From Thalassia testudinum (lineage: Eukaryota; Streptophyta; Magnoliopsida; Alismatales; Hydrocharitaceae): a stretch of DNA of 64,000 nt. The stretch spans positions 72,294,501-72,358,500 of the forward strand of contig JAZHRO010000003.1 of assembly GCA_037157565.1 (NCBI GenBank), written 5' to 3'. Positions within the stretch are counted from its first letter, which is position 1; each line of letters starts with the position of its first letter. The notes beneath the pieces are model-generated. The model saw only the letters and a program-made list of their open reading frames with translations. It ran no database searches and was not told the DNA's origin. Both the position numbers and the translations under genes were made by a program. Shown piece after piece: positions 10,400 through 23,300 of this stretch.

Positions 10400-11614
10400 G
10401 GTAACGATTTTCCGATCTTCTTTTCGCATTTCACGCACTTTATTGTCTTCTAACTTGTTTTCCCTCGTGTCTATTGTTTTGCAGAGACCTCTATCAGGGA
10501 ATCGTCAAGCGGTGGATCAGAGTAAAGTGCAGTTGAAGATGACTGTAAGTGCTCCCCATTCTTCCCCTATATAGATTTCATTTGTCACGTTAAATTCAAA
10601 TTTGAATTAACCTAGATGTTTGCATAAATCCAAGGATTAGTTTGGTTGTTTGGATTTCCACTCATGCTCACACTTTCACCCTCGCTTATAAGAAACAAAA
10701 AGATAATTTTCTCAGGTAATTCAACATACACACAACATACACCAACATTCTAGGCACTTAACCTAATTGATTTTCTTCTACTCAACTGGATTCTAATCTG
10801 TGAAACCGGTACACATAAATCAACACATAAAAGGGTCGAAATCATTCTTGGTTAATCATTTCGGTGAGCTTAACCTAGTGGCGCAATTGTGCTCAAATGT
10901 TTGAGTTGTTTGGGCCACACCACTCAACCTAAAATCAACTCAACAAATAGCTTCCTCTTAGGGTTTTCAATCTAGGTTCATTCCAGGCACTCCACTTTAT
11001 TTCTGATTTTAAAGGAAAGCAAACTTCACCCATGATTGTAAACCTGGTTTGCCTCAAACTTGATTGAAATCAACCTAATTCTAAACCCTAAAAGGTACTT
11101 AAGCAAGATTTGAACATTAAAATCTACGCGTCACAAATAATCTTTCTTGAAAACCCTAGTTGTGCATACGCTTACGCATACTCAATTGATCATTAAGGGC
11201 ACAATCCATTTTAAGGGCCCACCACATTCCATAAGCACTATAATCCCAGGCCTTAATAAAATGGAGTAGACGTTGGCCTTAAGGACTGATTTGCTCTTCG
11301 GGGCCTTGTCTGAGATTATTTACGATTAACCTACTTCTACTGATCAATCTGATGTCAAGCTAGGGGAGTAGCCTCAAACGACCATGGCTGGGGGGTACAC
11401 TAGGAACCGGAGGCACAAGCCGAAGGAAGAACCTTCTCCCCAGTCCCTCCTTCTAACTAGTTGGATTGAGCAGACACAAGTAGAGTAAGTCATTTATAAT
11501 CTTAAGGCAGGTTCCGGGAGTCTATAGATCCTTAGGCTACCCCACTTAAGGACAGGCTTGTTTTGTTTTGCTGCAAGGTTCTTATCCTTAGTCCTTCCGA
11601 CCTTTTCCTAGTTT
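10400..11614 (+). other. Element C: untranslated leader
   Basis: About 1.2 kb between primer site and gag start. No supported reading frame. The segment at about 11200-11600 resembles, in reverse complement, the leader of B (about 57960-58370). Confidence 0.6.
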
Positions 11615-13503
11615 ATGCTTGGAAGAAGGTCAATGAATCCCTGATTGGAAGGACCACAAGAGTATTCTAGGAGGCGAAGGTTGAATTTTGGCCAAATTGA
11701 TCCCATGGCTGATCAACAGCTCCTCCATCTCGGGATCCACAGGAGGAATTTTGAAGGCAGTAGGAATAATTGCAGAGAATGCAAGAATGGTTCCAGGGGA
11801 TGCAGGGCACTCAGCCCTTCAAGGATTTTTATCATCCTTCAAATTATGGGGAATGTCCCGATGTCTAGATTCCTGCTGAAGAAGTAGAAATCAAGCCCCA
11901 AGTGTTAAGCCTGAACATTTTCATGGGCGTGGCTCTGAAGACCCATTTCAGCACTTGGAGGACTTGACCACTTTAGTCTAGACCACCAGGGCATGAAACG
12001 TGAATGAGGAGCAAACGATCAGGAGGCTCTTCCCCCACTCTCTTAGGGATAAAGCAGCTCATTGGTACAAGATTATAGGAAGACCAATTGCAACTTGGAA
12101 TGAGTTGAAATCGACCTTTCTGAAGAAATTCTTCCCTGTCGGACATACTAATGCTTTGAGATGGGAAATCAGTAAATTTACCTAGCAGCCAGGGGAGTAG
12201 TTTCATGTGGCCTCGGAGTGATTCCAGGACCTATTGCGGAGGTGTCCATACCACGAGGTGCCGAAATGGCAACTTGTGTAGATCTTCTAGCATAGGTTGA
12301 CTGAGTAACTCAGAAATCAGGTGGACGCTTCTTATGGAGGCAATTTCCTCAACAAAGATGCAGATAGCGTGTACGATTTGTTTGAGGAAATGAGTGAGAA
12401 CTCGATCAATCATGCCTCCATGGATACTTTTAACTGGTCCCAACAGCCCAGATCGAATGTTAATGAAGTCCATGACTCTCATTCATTCGATATGGAATTG
12501 ATTTGTAAAATACTTTATAAGGTGGACTTAGTTGCTAAGAGAATGGAGTGCATGGCTGGAAATTCGATGAACAACTCTCGATCCACTCAATCCCAGAATT
12601 CGGGATTCCATTCTGGACAGGAGTTTGTGAATCAACTTGATGTAGCTCAACCTGTGAGTTGGCATTATTCAGAACCCCACGGGTTCCAAACTGGGGCCTT
12701 TGATCCTAGTTTCTCTGATCCTTCCCTTTCTTTCACTCCATCCTCACCCTATGAGGATGTTTGTGCTGTACAGGAGAATGTTAGATCCAACCCCTACTCC
12801 AATGCTTATAATCCAATCCGGGTTGGAGAGACCACCCTAAATTCTCCTGGAAAAACCCAGTGCAGCAGACCTAATTTCGACCCAGCAACTATGCTTCGCA
12901 ATGACCAATGGGTCAGGGTCATGTTCAAACTCAGTTGCCCCCAAATCTGGTCAATCAGCCAGCTTGGAATGCCTGTCAACCCGTAGGGTAGGCTGATTTG
13001 AACCGACAAATGGTAGAGATGCAAGGATCCATGCTCCAGCTCATGCAGCAAATGAAAACCTCGTTGGACAACTTGCAAACTAGGCTCATAGCTTACTCTC
13101 GCCAACCTGGATCTCTACCATCCCAACTCGTACCCAACCAGTGAAATATCCTGAATTCGGGGAATCAAGCCCATGGGTATGGAAATCAGTAGGACCCGCA
13201 TGCACATGCTTTGGTGGTTGAGCAGGGTCCTTCCTCTTCTTCTTTTGCAAATCAACAATTCTTGGCTAACGAAGCCCCTCCAATCTTTCCTAACCCTCCC
13301 CAACACCCAAACTCATATGCATCTACAAATTCTATTACTTTGAGGAGTGGTAAACAAACTCAGGATCCACAACCACACTATTTTGATTTACCGAATCCTG
13401 AAGAACCTGAGGAGAGAAAGGAGAACTCTAATGAAGAAATCAAGGCTCAGGAACTTGATTCCAAAGATCTGACTCATGTTCCTTTCCCTAGAGCCTTAAT
13501 TTG
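11615..13503 (+). pseudogene. gag: Element C: gag, broken
   Basis: Start at ATG 11615, where the product begins MLGRRSMNP, as in the gag of B (MLGRRSLNP). The capsid-type block at about 12000-12185 has DKAAHWYKIIGRP and FLKKFFPVGHTNALRWEI, the signature of the plant retrotransposon gag family. Later come a region matching the middle of B gag (about 12320-12600), the YNPGW region in broken form and a linker rich in Pro and Glu (about 13230-13500). Several in-frame stops and frame changes. Gag would assemble the cytoplasmic particle that packages the RNA. Confidence 0.85.
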
Positions 13504-14106
13504 ATCATGGAAGAAGTTTGTTGATAGTAATGAGGAGCTTCTGAATATTTTCAAGAATGTCGACATCAATATCTCGCTCCTCGATGCTATCAAGCATATA
13601 TTGGCTTATGCGAGATTTTTAAAGGATTTATGTACACAAAAGCGTAAGTCGAGAGAATCTATTTCGAGGAAGGTGGTACTCTCCGAGTAGGCTAGTTTTG
13701 TTATCCTGCACCACCTCTGTCAGAAAAAGAGAGCTTCAGGTGCTCCTTTGCTTTCTTGTGTCATCGGAGATTACTCTTTTGATAGTGCACTGCTGGATTT
13801 GGGTGCACTGATCAACCTAATTCTGACTTCTCTTTATGAGAAGTTCAGATTAGGTAAACTTCAGCTGACTTCAGTAACGCTGCAGTTAGTGGATAGTTTG
13901 GTCACAAATCTGTGAGGCATTATTAAAGTTGTTATTGTTAAGGTTAAGGATTTCTACTTGCCTGTAGCTTTCATTGTCCTTGACATGGATGTACCTGCAA
14001 ATTTGAGGAACATGCCCATCATTCTGGGGCATCCATTCCTGGCTACCGCTAAGGCCAACATTAACTGTGAAAGCGGTAGCATGGAAATCATCTTTGGGGA
14101 TAAATG
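13504..14106 (+). pseudogene. Element C: protease domain, broken
   Basis: Starts with the conserved pre-protease helix (LLDAIKHILAYARFLKDLCT at about 13580-13640). The catalytic aspartate is in LLDLGALIN at about 13788-13815. The C-terminal half has VLDMDVPANLRNMPIILGHPF at about 13977-14040, corresponding to the I-L-G-R-P-F block of retropepsins, with Arg changed to His. Stops interrupt it (for example about 13688 and 13913). The enzyme would cleave the Gag-Pol polyprotein in the particle. Confidence 0.8.
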
Positions 14107-15930
14107 AATGAAATTGGTTATTTTTAAGGAGATTAATAAATTTAAGGATTTTGGATTTATCAAGGAACTTGAGAACGATAATGTGAATATTGAAACTTGT
14201 ATGATGGTTTCTGCATTTGAAATTCCTCCTTTGATGATGAATTGGACCCACAACCCTCTATGGCAAACCTACCATCTTCTGAAGAGGCTATTGATTTTGT
14301 TCACTCTCAACCTCTTCCTCTTGATGAGTCATCAGCATGTTCCTTCAATCATTAGCTCGCCCCAGCTTGAACTGAAGCCATTGCCTGAGAATCTGAAATA
14401 TCAATTTTTAGGACCACACAAGACGCTCCCTGTGATTATCAGTGCTAAATTAACAAAGGTGCAGGAGATTGAACTGATTAAGGTCATGAAGGAACACAAG
14501 GAGGTAATTGGTTGGATCATTCATGACCTTATGGGGATTGAGCCATCTTATTGCAATCATAGAATATTTTTGCAAGGTGGATCCTGCCCTTCTCGCCAGA
14601 TGCAGAGGTGATTAAATCCAAATATGTGAGAAGTGGTCAAGAAGGAGATTATTAAGTTACTCGACGAATGAATCATTTATCCAATCTCTGATTGTCCTTG
14701 GGTAAGTCCCGCGCAGATTGTTCCCAAGAAAGTCGGGATTACCGTTGTGACTAATGAGAAAGGAGAAGCTGTCACATCTCGTTCAGCTTCCTCTTAGGGG
14801 TTTTGTATCGATTACAGGAAGCTGAACACGGCCACAAAAAAGGATCATTTCCCTCTACCTTTCATTGATGAAATCTTGGAAAGATTAGATGGGTAGAAGT
14901 ACTTCTGGTTTCTTGATGGCTACTCGGGATACAACCAAGTTCCTATCCATCCCGAGGATCAGGAAAAAACTACTTTCACCTATCCTTACAGAACCTTTGT
15001 TTTCCGTAGGATTCCATTTGGTTTATGCAATGCACCGATGACTTTTCAAAGGTGTATGCTGGTCATATTCTCTGACATGGTGGGAGAGTTTTTGGAAGTC
15101 TTCATGAACAATTTCTCTGTTTTTGGAGAATCGTTTGACTCTTGTCTACCTAATCTTGAAATGATTCTTAAATGATGCATTGAACCAAGATTTCTCCTTA
15201 GTTGGGAAAAGAGTCATTTCATGACATAAGAAGGCATCGTCTTGGGTCGTGTAATCTCTGAATGGGGAATTGAAGTGGATAAAGCTAAGGTTGATGCTAT
15301 CAGCAAACTTCCTCCTCCCACATCTGTTAAAAAAATTTGATCAATTCTTTGTCATGTGGTATTTTGCAGAAGATTCATCAAGGACTTTTTGAATGTTGCT
15401 CGTCGTCTGAGCAATCTTCTCGCCAAAGAAATGCCGTTTGATTTCGACGACTCATGCCATAAGGCATTTTATTTTCTTAAAATGGTAGTCACTTGTGCTC
15501 CGGTGTTGTAACCACCGGTTTGGACAGCCCCTTTTGAGATCATGAACGACACTTCTGATTACACAGTCGAGGCTACTTTGGGTCAAAAAGTTGACAGGAA
15601 GCCCTATGTCATCTACTACGCTAGTGAAACTCTGGACGAGGCCCAGAGGAATTACACTGTTGCTAAGAAGGAATTATTAGCCATAATATTTGCTTTGGAG
15701 AAATTCAGGGCTTATCTCTTAGGGTCTCATGTCATTATTTATACCGACCACTCAACCTTGAGACATCTCTTGGTCAAAAAGGATGCCAAGCCTTGGCTTA
15801 TTCGTTGGATTCTTCTGCTGCAAGAATTTGATCCTGAAATCAAGGATAAATCCGGGGTACAGAATGTGGTGGCAGATCATTTGTTGAGACTTCTGAGTGA
15901 CTCTTCTCATCTAGACATCCCGATTGCTGA
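14107..15930 (+). pseudogene. pol: Element C: reverse transcriptase and RNase H, broken
   Basis: RT motifs in order: WVSPAQIVPKK (about 14700), FCIDYRKLN (about 14805), DGYSGYNQ (about 14917) and the catalytic loop at about 15097-15125. That loop reads VFMNNFSVFG instead of the usual V-x-x-DD, so both catalytic aspartates are Asn. RNase H follows: [36 protein letters not shown] (about 15730-15765) and QNVVADHL (about 15860-15885). Intervening frames contain several stops (about 14610-15520). The RNase H segment from about 15542 is the best preserved. Family: Athila-type Pol. Confidence 0.9.
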
Positions 15931-16069
15931 TACTTTTTGGATGAAACCATCATTACAGTTTCAAGTGTCCAAACCCCGTGGTTTGCTGACATTGTTAATT
16001 ATTTGGCCGTTGGTCAAATCCCCCAGGATTGGACCAACCAACAACAGAATAGACTCAAATTTGAAGCCA

Positions 16070-17262
16070 AATATTACTTCTAAGAGGACCCTGAACTGTA
16101 CCGCATGGACTTTGATCAGATTATTCGCCGATGTGTTCCAGAGAACGAATTCAACAGTATACTCGAGTTCTGGAATGCATCTGCATGTGGTGGACACTTC
16201 TCCGGGTAAAAGATGGCTGCAAAAATCTTGCAATCTAGATTCTATTAGCCATCTTTATTCAAGGATGCCTAGGATTCCTCAAGGTCGTGTTCCCGATGCC
16301 AGGCACTCAGGAGCATAACTAAGAGAGATATGATGCCCCAAATCCCAATCCTTCATATCGAAATCTTTGACGTTTGGGGCATTAATTTCATGGGACCCTT
16401 TCTCCCCTCATTTGGACATTAGTGCATTCTCGTCACTGTTGCTTATGTGTCCAAATGGATTGAGGCGATTCCCACCCGAACCAATGACCACAAGGTGGTC
16501 ATTAATTTTGTCATGAAGAACATCTTCAGCAGGTTTAGGATTCCGAGGGACATCATCAGTGATGGTGGCACTCATTTCACTAATGCCCAGTTCCGTAATT
16601 TGCTGGCTAAATACTTGGTTAATCATCGAATCTCCACACCTTATCATCCACAGACGAATGGACAGGCTAAGTCCAATTGGGAGATCAAGAATATTTTGCA
16701 GAAAACGGTTAGGCCTGATCGCAAAGACTGGACTCCAAAGCTTGAGGATGCTGTTTGGGCCTACCATACGATGTAAAAAATGCCCATCGGCATGTCTCCG
16801 TTTCATCTGGTGTATGGAAAGGCATGCCATTTTCCCGTAGAGATTGAACATAGGGCATTCTGGGCAATCAAGCAATGCAATCTATTTTTTAGTTTAGTCG
16901 GGAAGACCAAGAAACTCCAACTATCTGAGTTGGAGGAGCATACAAATGATGCATTTGAGAATGCTAAGATCTACAAGGCTTGGACCAAAGCTCTACATGA
17001 CCAATTGATTTCCCGGAAGAGCTTTGAGTCGAACCAGAAGGTCTGGTTATTCGATTCTCAACTTAAGCTCTTTCCCGGCAAACTTAGGTCAAAATGGAAC
17101 GGCCCATTCATTATCAACCAGATTTTTCCAAATGGAGCCATTCAGATCTCTAACTTGAAGATGGCTAATTCATTCAAAGTCAATGGTCAACGTCTGAAGC
17201 TAGTTATTGACCGTACTCTTCCAGAACCCATCTCAAACACAGTTGCACTAGCCATGTTGTGA
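16070..17262 (+). pseudogene. Element C: integrase, broken
   Basis: The zinc-binding N-terminus is recognisable but damaged near 16190-16240. The core has VSKWIEAIPT (about 16447), IISDGGTHFTNAQFRNLL (about 16554-16605) and TPYHPQTNGQAK (about 16640). A stop lies at about 16777, within the motif that normally reads Y-R-T-x-x-K-T-P-I-G-M-S. The conserved YGKACHFPVEIEHRAFWAIK (about 16815-16875) is diagnostic of Athila-like integrases, and the C-terminal domain ends with KVNGQRLKLVI (about 17178-17210). The first core Asp lies about 16385-16395 (INFMGPF) and is partly altered. Confidence 0.9.
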
Positions 17263-18674
17263 CTTCTTTGGCTGGACTTCGCATAGCTGACGGTATTAAA
17301 CTCAGCAGTTGTACATATGACTCAGAGCTGACCCGAGCATCATATTCAGGTGATATCTTCCATACTCTACCATTCCTTTCATCTCTCTTTTACTCAATGT
17401 GGACATTGCATCAGCTAGGCGTAGGGGTGGTGGATTCATTTTTGAATCATTTTGTCAGCTCTGTGAAATTCTTGTAAATTCTATTTCTCTTCTTATATAT
17501 ACATAAAAAAATTATGAATTAGGAAGGAATACTTGGACATTAGGACTTTTCAATCTTTGGAAATATTACATTAGGATCTGAACACAAAGACCCTTCAAGT
17601 CTTTAGGCATAATCAGCCAGGGTATCCACTAAAATGTGGATTTATTTTTCGAGTCCTCGCCATCTTGAATTCTATTGTAATTTGATTAAATAAGTATGGG
17701 TGATAAGTACACGACTTATCAACCCACCCTTTGATTTGAGGAAACCTTAAGTCTAAAGCATCGACAAACTATCTTTTCATTGACTTGTTGATCGGCAGTT
17801 TTAACGGAAATTGCATAGCTAATGAACCTTCTAGATTAATATGGTTGGCAAGTTATCGTGGGTAATAACCCATAGGTAGGTTTTCTAGAGCCCAGTCATA
17901 GACCATTCTCTTCTTACTGCCTTTAGGTAAATCTTAGACTAGGGAAGACACCTACTTAAATAAAAAGAAAAAAAAAGAAAGTCAAAAAGAAAAGAAAAAG
18001 AAAAGGAAAAAAGAAAGAAAAACAAAGGAAAGAAAAGAAATAAGCCACACTTCGCTGCACGAGTATGGTTGGCAAGTTGTCGGTGGTAACAGCTCATCGA
18101 CTAGTTGTCCAGAATCCAGCTTAAGAAATGCACTAAAAATTCCCAAAACACTTAGGAAGAAGCGGAGAAGTAGAATAAGCCATGGAGATATACACTGGAT
18201 TCACCCTTGTGTTGACCCCATAAAAATAAAGGTAGGGAGAAAGCTACTGGTCGTAAAGATACACCTTTAGGCACAACTCTCTTTTTATGGTCACATAGAG
18301 GCGTAGAAACCCGAAGTTCATTCTAATTGCCGATCAACAAGTCTTTCACATTCACAATAAGATGCTTAAAACTTAGGATTCTTATCAAATCTTGGGTGGG
18401 TTGAATGGCCATAGAAAGCCACTCTTTAACCATAAACTCAAAAAATCAAAAAAATTAGAAAAGAAGAAAAAGAGAAAAAGAAAATTTTCTTTGTATAAGG
18501 CGAGGGCTTGAGGCGGTTTGCATTTTGGCAGATACCCGGGCACAGTTGTGTCTTTGAAAGTTTAGATCCTGAGTAAAAAAATTTCTTAAAGTTGAAAATA
18601 ACTTATGCCCAAGTAATCCAACCTAATTCTTTTATAAATAGCATGTAGTTTTTGTTAGGGACTAGCAAAAGTTA
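17263..18674 (+). other. Element C: 3' noncoding region with internal PPT-like tract
   Basis: No env-like frame. It holds the hairpin CAATGTGGACATTG (17395-17408) followed by the purine tract AGGCGTAGGGGTGGTGG (about 17416-17432); the hairpin TGATAAGTACACGACTTATCA (about 17700-17720); and two related blocks starting TGGTTGGCAAGTT (about 17841 and 18066) separated by an A-rich tract (17960-18045). The order is the same in B. Confidence 0.75.
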
Positions 18675-18684
18675 GGCATGGGGT
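18651..18684 (+). promoter_or_regulatory. Polypurine tract of element C with upstream hairpin
   Basis: TTTGTTAGGGACTAGCAAA (18651-18669, one G-T in the stem) is followed by GTTAGGCATGGGG and then the 3' LTR. Primes plus-strand synthesis in this family. Confidence 0.8.
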
Positions 18685-18686
18685 AG

Positions 18687-20340
18687 TGATGTGCATACAT
18701 CTGATTAACCTAAAATGTCTATTAATGCATGTTCTTGTGTCACATTGGCATCATACATTGTAAATAATGCATAACATGCATAATCATGCATTTAGATCAA
18801 GTTGTATAAATTGTAGTAATTGTCTCCTTTTTATGGTCAGGGATAGGGCAACCTTTTATCGGGGCCTCGGATCAAAGATCCAATTGTACAGATTTGATCA
18901 GGGCAACGATTGGAGTTCAACGACTCCAAGATCGCCCTAATCAAACATCTATAGCACTAGATAGAGATCGAGGAACCCTAAAGATCAAGGACCAAAATGA
19001 TGTTAATCCACACCTCAGACGACAAATCCGACTACATGGATGGATTAAAATCGATAATCGCAGCCTAACGGTGCAAAAATCGATCCAATCCGACACCTGT
19101 GGCACCGTCTACAAAACTGAGAAGATGGATGGCCAAGATGGCACCACATGGCACCATCTTCGCCACCCAACCGGCCCCAAGAACCCACCTATACCTTTCC
19201 TCTTCATCTAATTGACGCTTCTCAACCGTTGGATGCTCATCCTAAAGCTACAGGCCCACGTGCTTAAAACATCCGTGTGACACAAAGCCCCCCGCAGCGC
19301 GTTGGTCGAGCGCCTTTGCGAGAAGAGGAGGTCGCACGTTTGAGTCGCTACACCTCAAATTGAAGAGCGGGTGAGTGAGCAGAGCCGTGCGATGAAGATC
19401 GTGCAGCGCTAAGCAAAGGATAGTGCCCACGCGCGATCAGAGGCGAGACGTCGACACATGATCGCATGTAGGCGTGCGACACAAGCGTAGGCGATTTTAA
19501 GCCGTCTGATCAAAAGATCGAATGGCTCTAAGCACACGGACGTGCGCGTGTGTTGAACGATGTGGTGGCGCGGAGGCGTGCGGTACACACACATGAAGGC
19601 AACGTTCAGGCCTTTAGTGACAGATTATCCGTCACTAAAGGTAATGATTTTCAAATTAAAATGTCCAAAATGCCCCCACTCCTTGCAACTATAAAAGGAG
19701 ACCCCATCCATACGAATTTCTCATCCCTTCGTTCTCTTCTCTCCCTCTCCAAAGCTCAAGAGAAGCTTGTCCCGCACCCAGGATGCTCCTCAAGAGATAA
19801 AATCAATTTTTCGCCACCATTCCGGAAGCGGATCCTGCGACAATGACGACATGCTGCCTCGTTCCCATTCCTCCTTCGACCGCCTTCTTCCTACTCCATT
19901 CCTCATCTTCCAGACGTTGTCTCGTCCGGCTCGTCCTCCAAGTGATCGTCGAGGAGGATAACTTCTCTCTCCCATTCCTTTTTCCTGCTTTCTAGAGTAG
20001 AATTTTCCTACTTTCTAGTTGTAATAGTTTTCCTGCTTTCTAGTGTAATTTCTTACTTTCTTAGTTGTACAAACATTTTGCAACTTCAAGTAGATGTTTT
20101 CTCTCTCTCACTCTCTTATTGTTTATATTGATTCCATTGCATTGTAATTACTCTGCTCTTTAAATAAAAACACAAAAAAATATAATTGAAAATTTTGATC
20201 GACGTAGCCTCCCTGAGTTTGACCCGGGATTTGTTTTCCGATATAAATTTTTTTTGTTGAACCCGAGTTCTTCACTATTTAAACTACAATGACAGGTTCT
20301 CAAAACCAACTCCTATAGCGTCGTCTTCCAATGTTCAACA
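18687..20340 (+). mobile_element. Element C: 3' LTR
   Basis: Starts TGATGTGCATAC directly after the polypurine tract and ends TTCAACA. Keeps a good TATA box, CTATAAAAGG (19689-19698), and the GAGTTTGACCCGGG motif (about 20214). It lacks the tRNA copy and the partial LTR duplication seen at the 5' side. Confidence 0.9.
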
Positions 20341-23300
20341 GCGCTCGATTTGCGGACCAGAATTAATTCCATTTCTAAAATAGTCTTTATTTCGAAAACC
20401 CCTATATGGGGCTATATAATTATTTGATTGTTTAAAAAAACAATTATATTTACTATATAAATAAATTAGCTAATGTTTGTGAATAATACATCCTGATTTA
20501 AGGGTTTATTTCTTCATTAACGTATAAATTAGTTAATTAATGGTCTAATTGACGCTGTACAGAGTTAACACATATAATAAAGTATTTAATACATATTTTT
20601 TTTTGTATTTTACATGATTTATTTTGATTTTATTTACATTTAAATGTGTGAAGTCAGGTTAATATACATATAAATTTTCGTAATTTACTTAAAATACATT
20701 ACTATAAATGTACAATATAAGTTAGTTCAGCTATAACATAAATTACTAATTTCTTTTAATTTAACTTAATAACTTTGCTTGTAAATTAATAAATTAATTA
20801 TTTATTATATATAAATAATTAAATTATGATACAAGGTTTATAATATACCTAATACATATATAAATATGTATATACAGTATCAATTATTGACAAAGTTATT
20901 TACAGGGTTTCAGATATTTACTTAAGTTATAGTGCATATAAGTTAGTATCAATAATAAATAGTTATATAATTAAGTTATATAGAGTTTATATGATCTTAA
21001 ATATTTAATTTATATTATACAATATATACAAATGAGTTAGTTATAACTATTAGACACTTATTTTACAATATGTACACATATAGCTTACTATGTAGCTTAT
21101 ATTTACAAGTATGTACATAATATACAAGGTATTTTTAGAGTTTTTCTACTTTTTATGGCTTTATATATTTTATATAGGTAGGGGATGAGGGAGAAAGAAA
21201 GAGATAAGAGATAGAATGTGTTTTTGTTATTTTTATAGGTTAAGGTCTTTCATTAAATTTTAATGTAAACTAAACCGTCGACCGTTATGTTCTATCAAGC
21301 TAAGGGTTCAGAATTCCTTGAAACTTATTACATGTTTAGAGAAATAGTTATTCCAACTCACTACTCCTTTATTTATTTTTTTTGAATTTTTTAAAATGTT
21401 TCTATTTAATTACAAAGTTGGCGCATTTTAGGGTCTTCTTAGTGTTTTAAAAGGAACCTACGACCCTAAATTCTAATCTATGAGGAGAATAGGCAGTGAA
21501 CTGCCTCAGTTAAGCCCTAGACACCATACAAAAGGATATTCACTCATATAATCATGCTTTTTAGTAAATTTCACTTTTATTTTTCAGTTTGGATAGATAG
21601 CACATCAATTAGCTGATAAAGAAAGAATTAATCATGAAACAAGCCATTCCAAGTTAAATTTAAATCAAGTGCAAGTAATTGAAGGCTTGTATACGTAAGA
21701 TACAACATTAACAACATGTCAACTAATTTAATCACTAAAAACTAAGCCTTTTGTCCTACAGAATTTCATCCACAAGCAAGAGAAACAGCTGCAGCAACAG
21801 CTTAAAATAGCAGTAGCAGCAACTGACAGCAGCTCAAGGAGCTACTCTAGACATCTTAAACATGATTCAAATCCCTACTGCAGTACATGCACAAATCAAA
21901 GAAACAACTGTAACAGGTTCTGGATTTCAAACTCAGTAAATTAGTCCCAAATTTAGTATACACATATCCCAAATCAGACCTTAGAAAGTCCGATTAGGGA
22001 TATAAAATGTTCAAACCAGGGAATAATTTGCATGGAATTTAGGGTTGGGAAACCCTTGGAATGTAGCTGCTAATATATCACTTTAATATGATGGATTGGG
22101 ATTCAAAACTCATAATAGAAATCACCTCAAAATCTAATCAGGCTTAGAAATCACATTGAAATCACTTTGTGATGTTAAACTCTTCATCAGAAAATCCTTG
22201 TCAACATTTTCCTTTCAAATCAGACGGAAAAACTACTGATCTAACACCTTCCTAATGCTATAGACAGCATGAAGGCTGTGTTAAAATGAGTCCCATAAAT
22301 TCAACTTGAATCCTAATTCTCTAAACCTTAAGGAATATTAATAATTCCTTAGGTGAAAAATTAGAATCAAAAGAATGCAATCCACACAAAAATACAAGGG
22401 AGAGAGCCTCAAATCAACAAGGTTGATTTTCCTTGTCTTTCTACACATTGAAGATCAAAACATCCCAATTCAAACCAAAATCAGATATGGCTCCTCTAAG
22501 GGAAGAACTTATCATTAGGATCATCACAAAATCACGACCATAGACTGAATTAAATAGAAACTTATCAATTCTGTTGATCAAATATCCTTTAGAACTCAAT
22601 TTGATCGAAATCTTGCGATATTGCATTGAAAACAAAATTAAAAATAGATCAAGCAAACTGATTCAATTTAAAACCAGATCAAGGGTCTTTATGGAAAATC
22701 TGAAATGGATGGGAGACCCTAGATGGATTTGAGCACAAATCCTAAACTCAAAGCTTAAGAGCAACGAGATGAGGGTTTGACTCGAATGGATGGGTGGGTT
22801 GCGAAACAAAAAAAATGTGGGAAAATAGAATGCGAAGTGAAAACATGAAAAGGGAGAATCAATGATCAGTGGATGGGTGAAATCGTCTTCTCTAATCTAA
22901 AATGATCAAAGGAGGCAAAAATGTGGATTCTACACTAAATCTACTCCTAAGCTAACGACAATCGCACAATCAGATCAGAGTGAGTCTACATCTAATTTCT
23001 ACTTCTAAATTACTCCAATTATCGCTACAGCTACTCTAGAAAAGAGTAAATCCTAATCTAATCAGACAAATGGGACCTTTGGATCTCCACCCGATGTATG
23101 GTGAGGAAGAATGGATCGATAGTGGAGTGCTGGGTTTCCCTCAGGTACAATGAGGTCCATAGCAGCGAGGAGAGTCGGGGAAGAAATGGAATTTCACCGC
23201 CGGTGGCCATGAATATGGGGTAATGTGGGGAGAAGAGCTGGAGTGCATGAATGATAGGCTTGAGAAGTGTAGAAGGGAGTCGACCCCTCGATCGCGAGGC

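Larger units (their letters stand above)
8207..20340 (+). mobile_element. Element C: full-domain Athila-like retrotransposon, inactive
   Basis: 5' LTR 8207-9847, tRNA-Asp copy 9851-9925, partial second LTR 9926-10378, primer site 10382-10399, gag 11615-13503, protease-RT-RNase H-integrase 13504-17262, 3' noncoding region, polypurine tract about 18672-18684 and 3' LTR 18687-20340. The domain order is complete, but many in-frame stops make it non-functional. Flanking pentamers GCAAT (8202-8206) and GCGCT (20341-20345) agree at three of five positions, so a target duplication is unproven. Confidence 0.9.

Noticed and set aside
22441..22656. Short minus-strand frame in the AT-rich region
   Set aside because: No motif, no conserved neighbour, length expected by chance.
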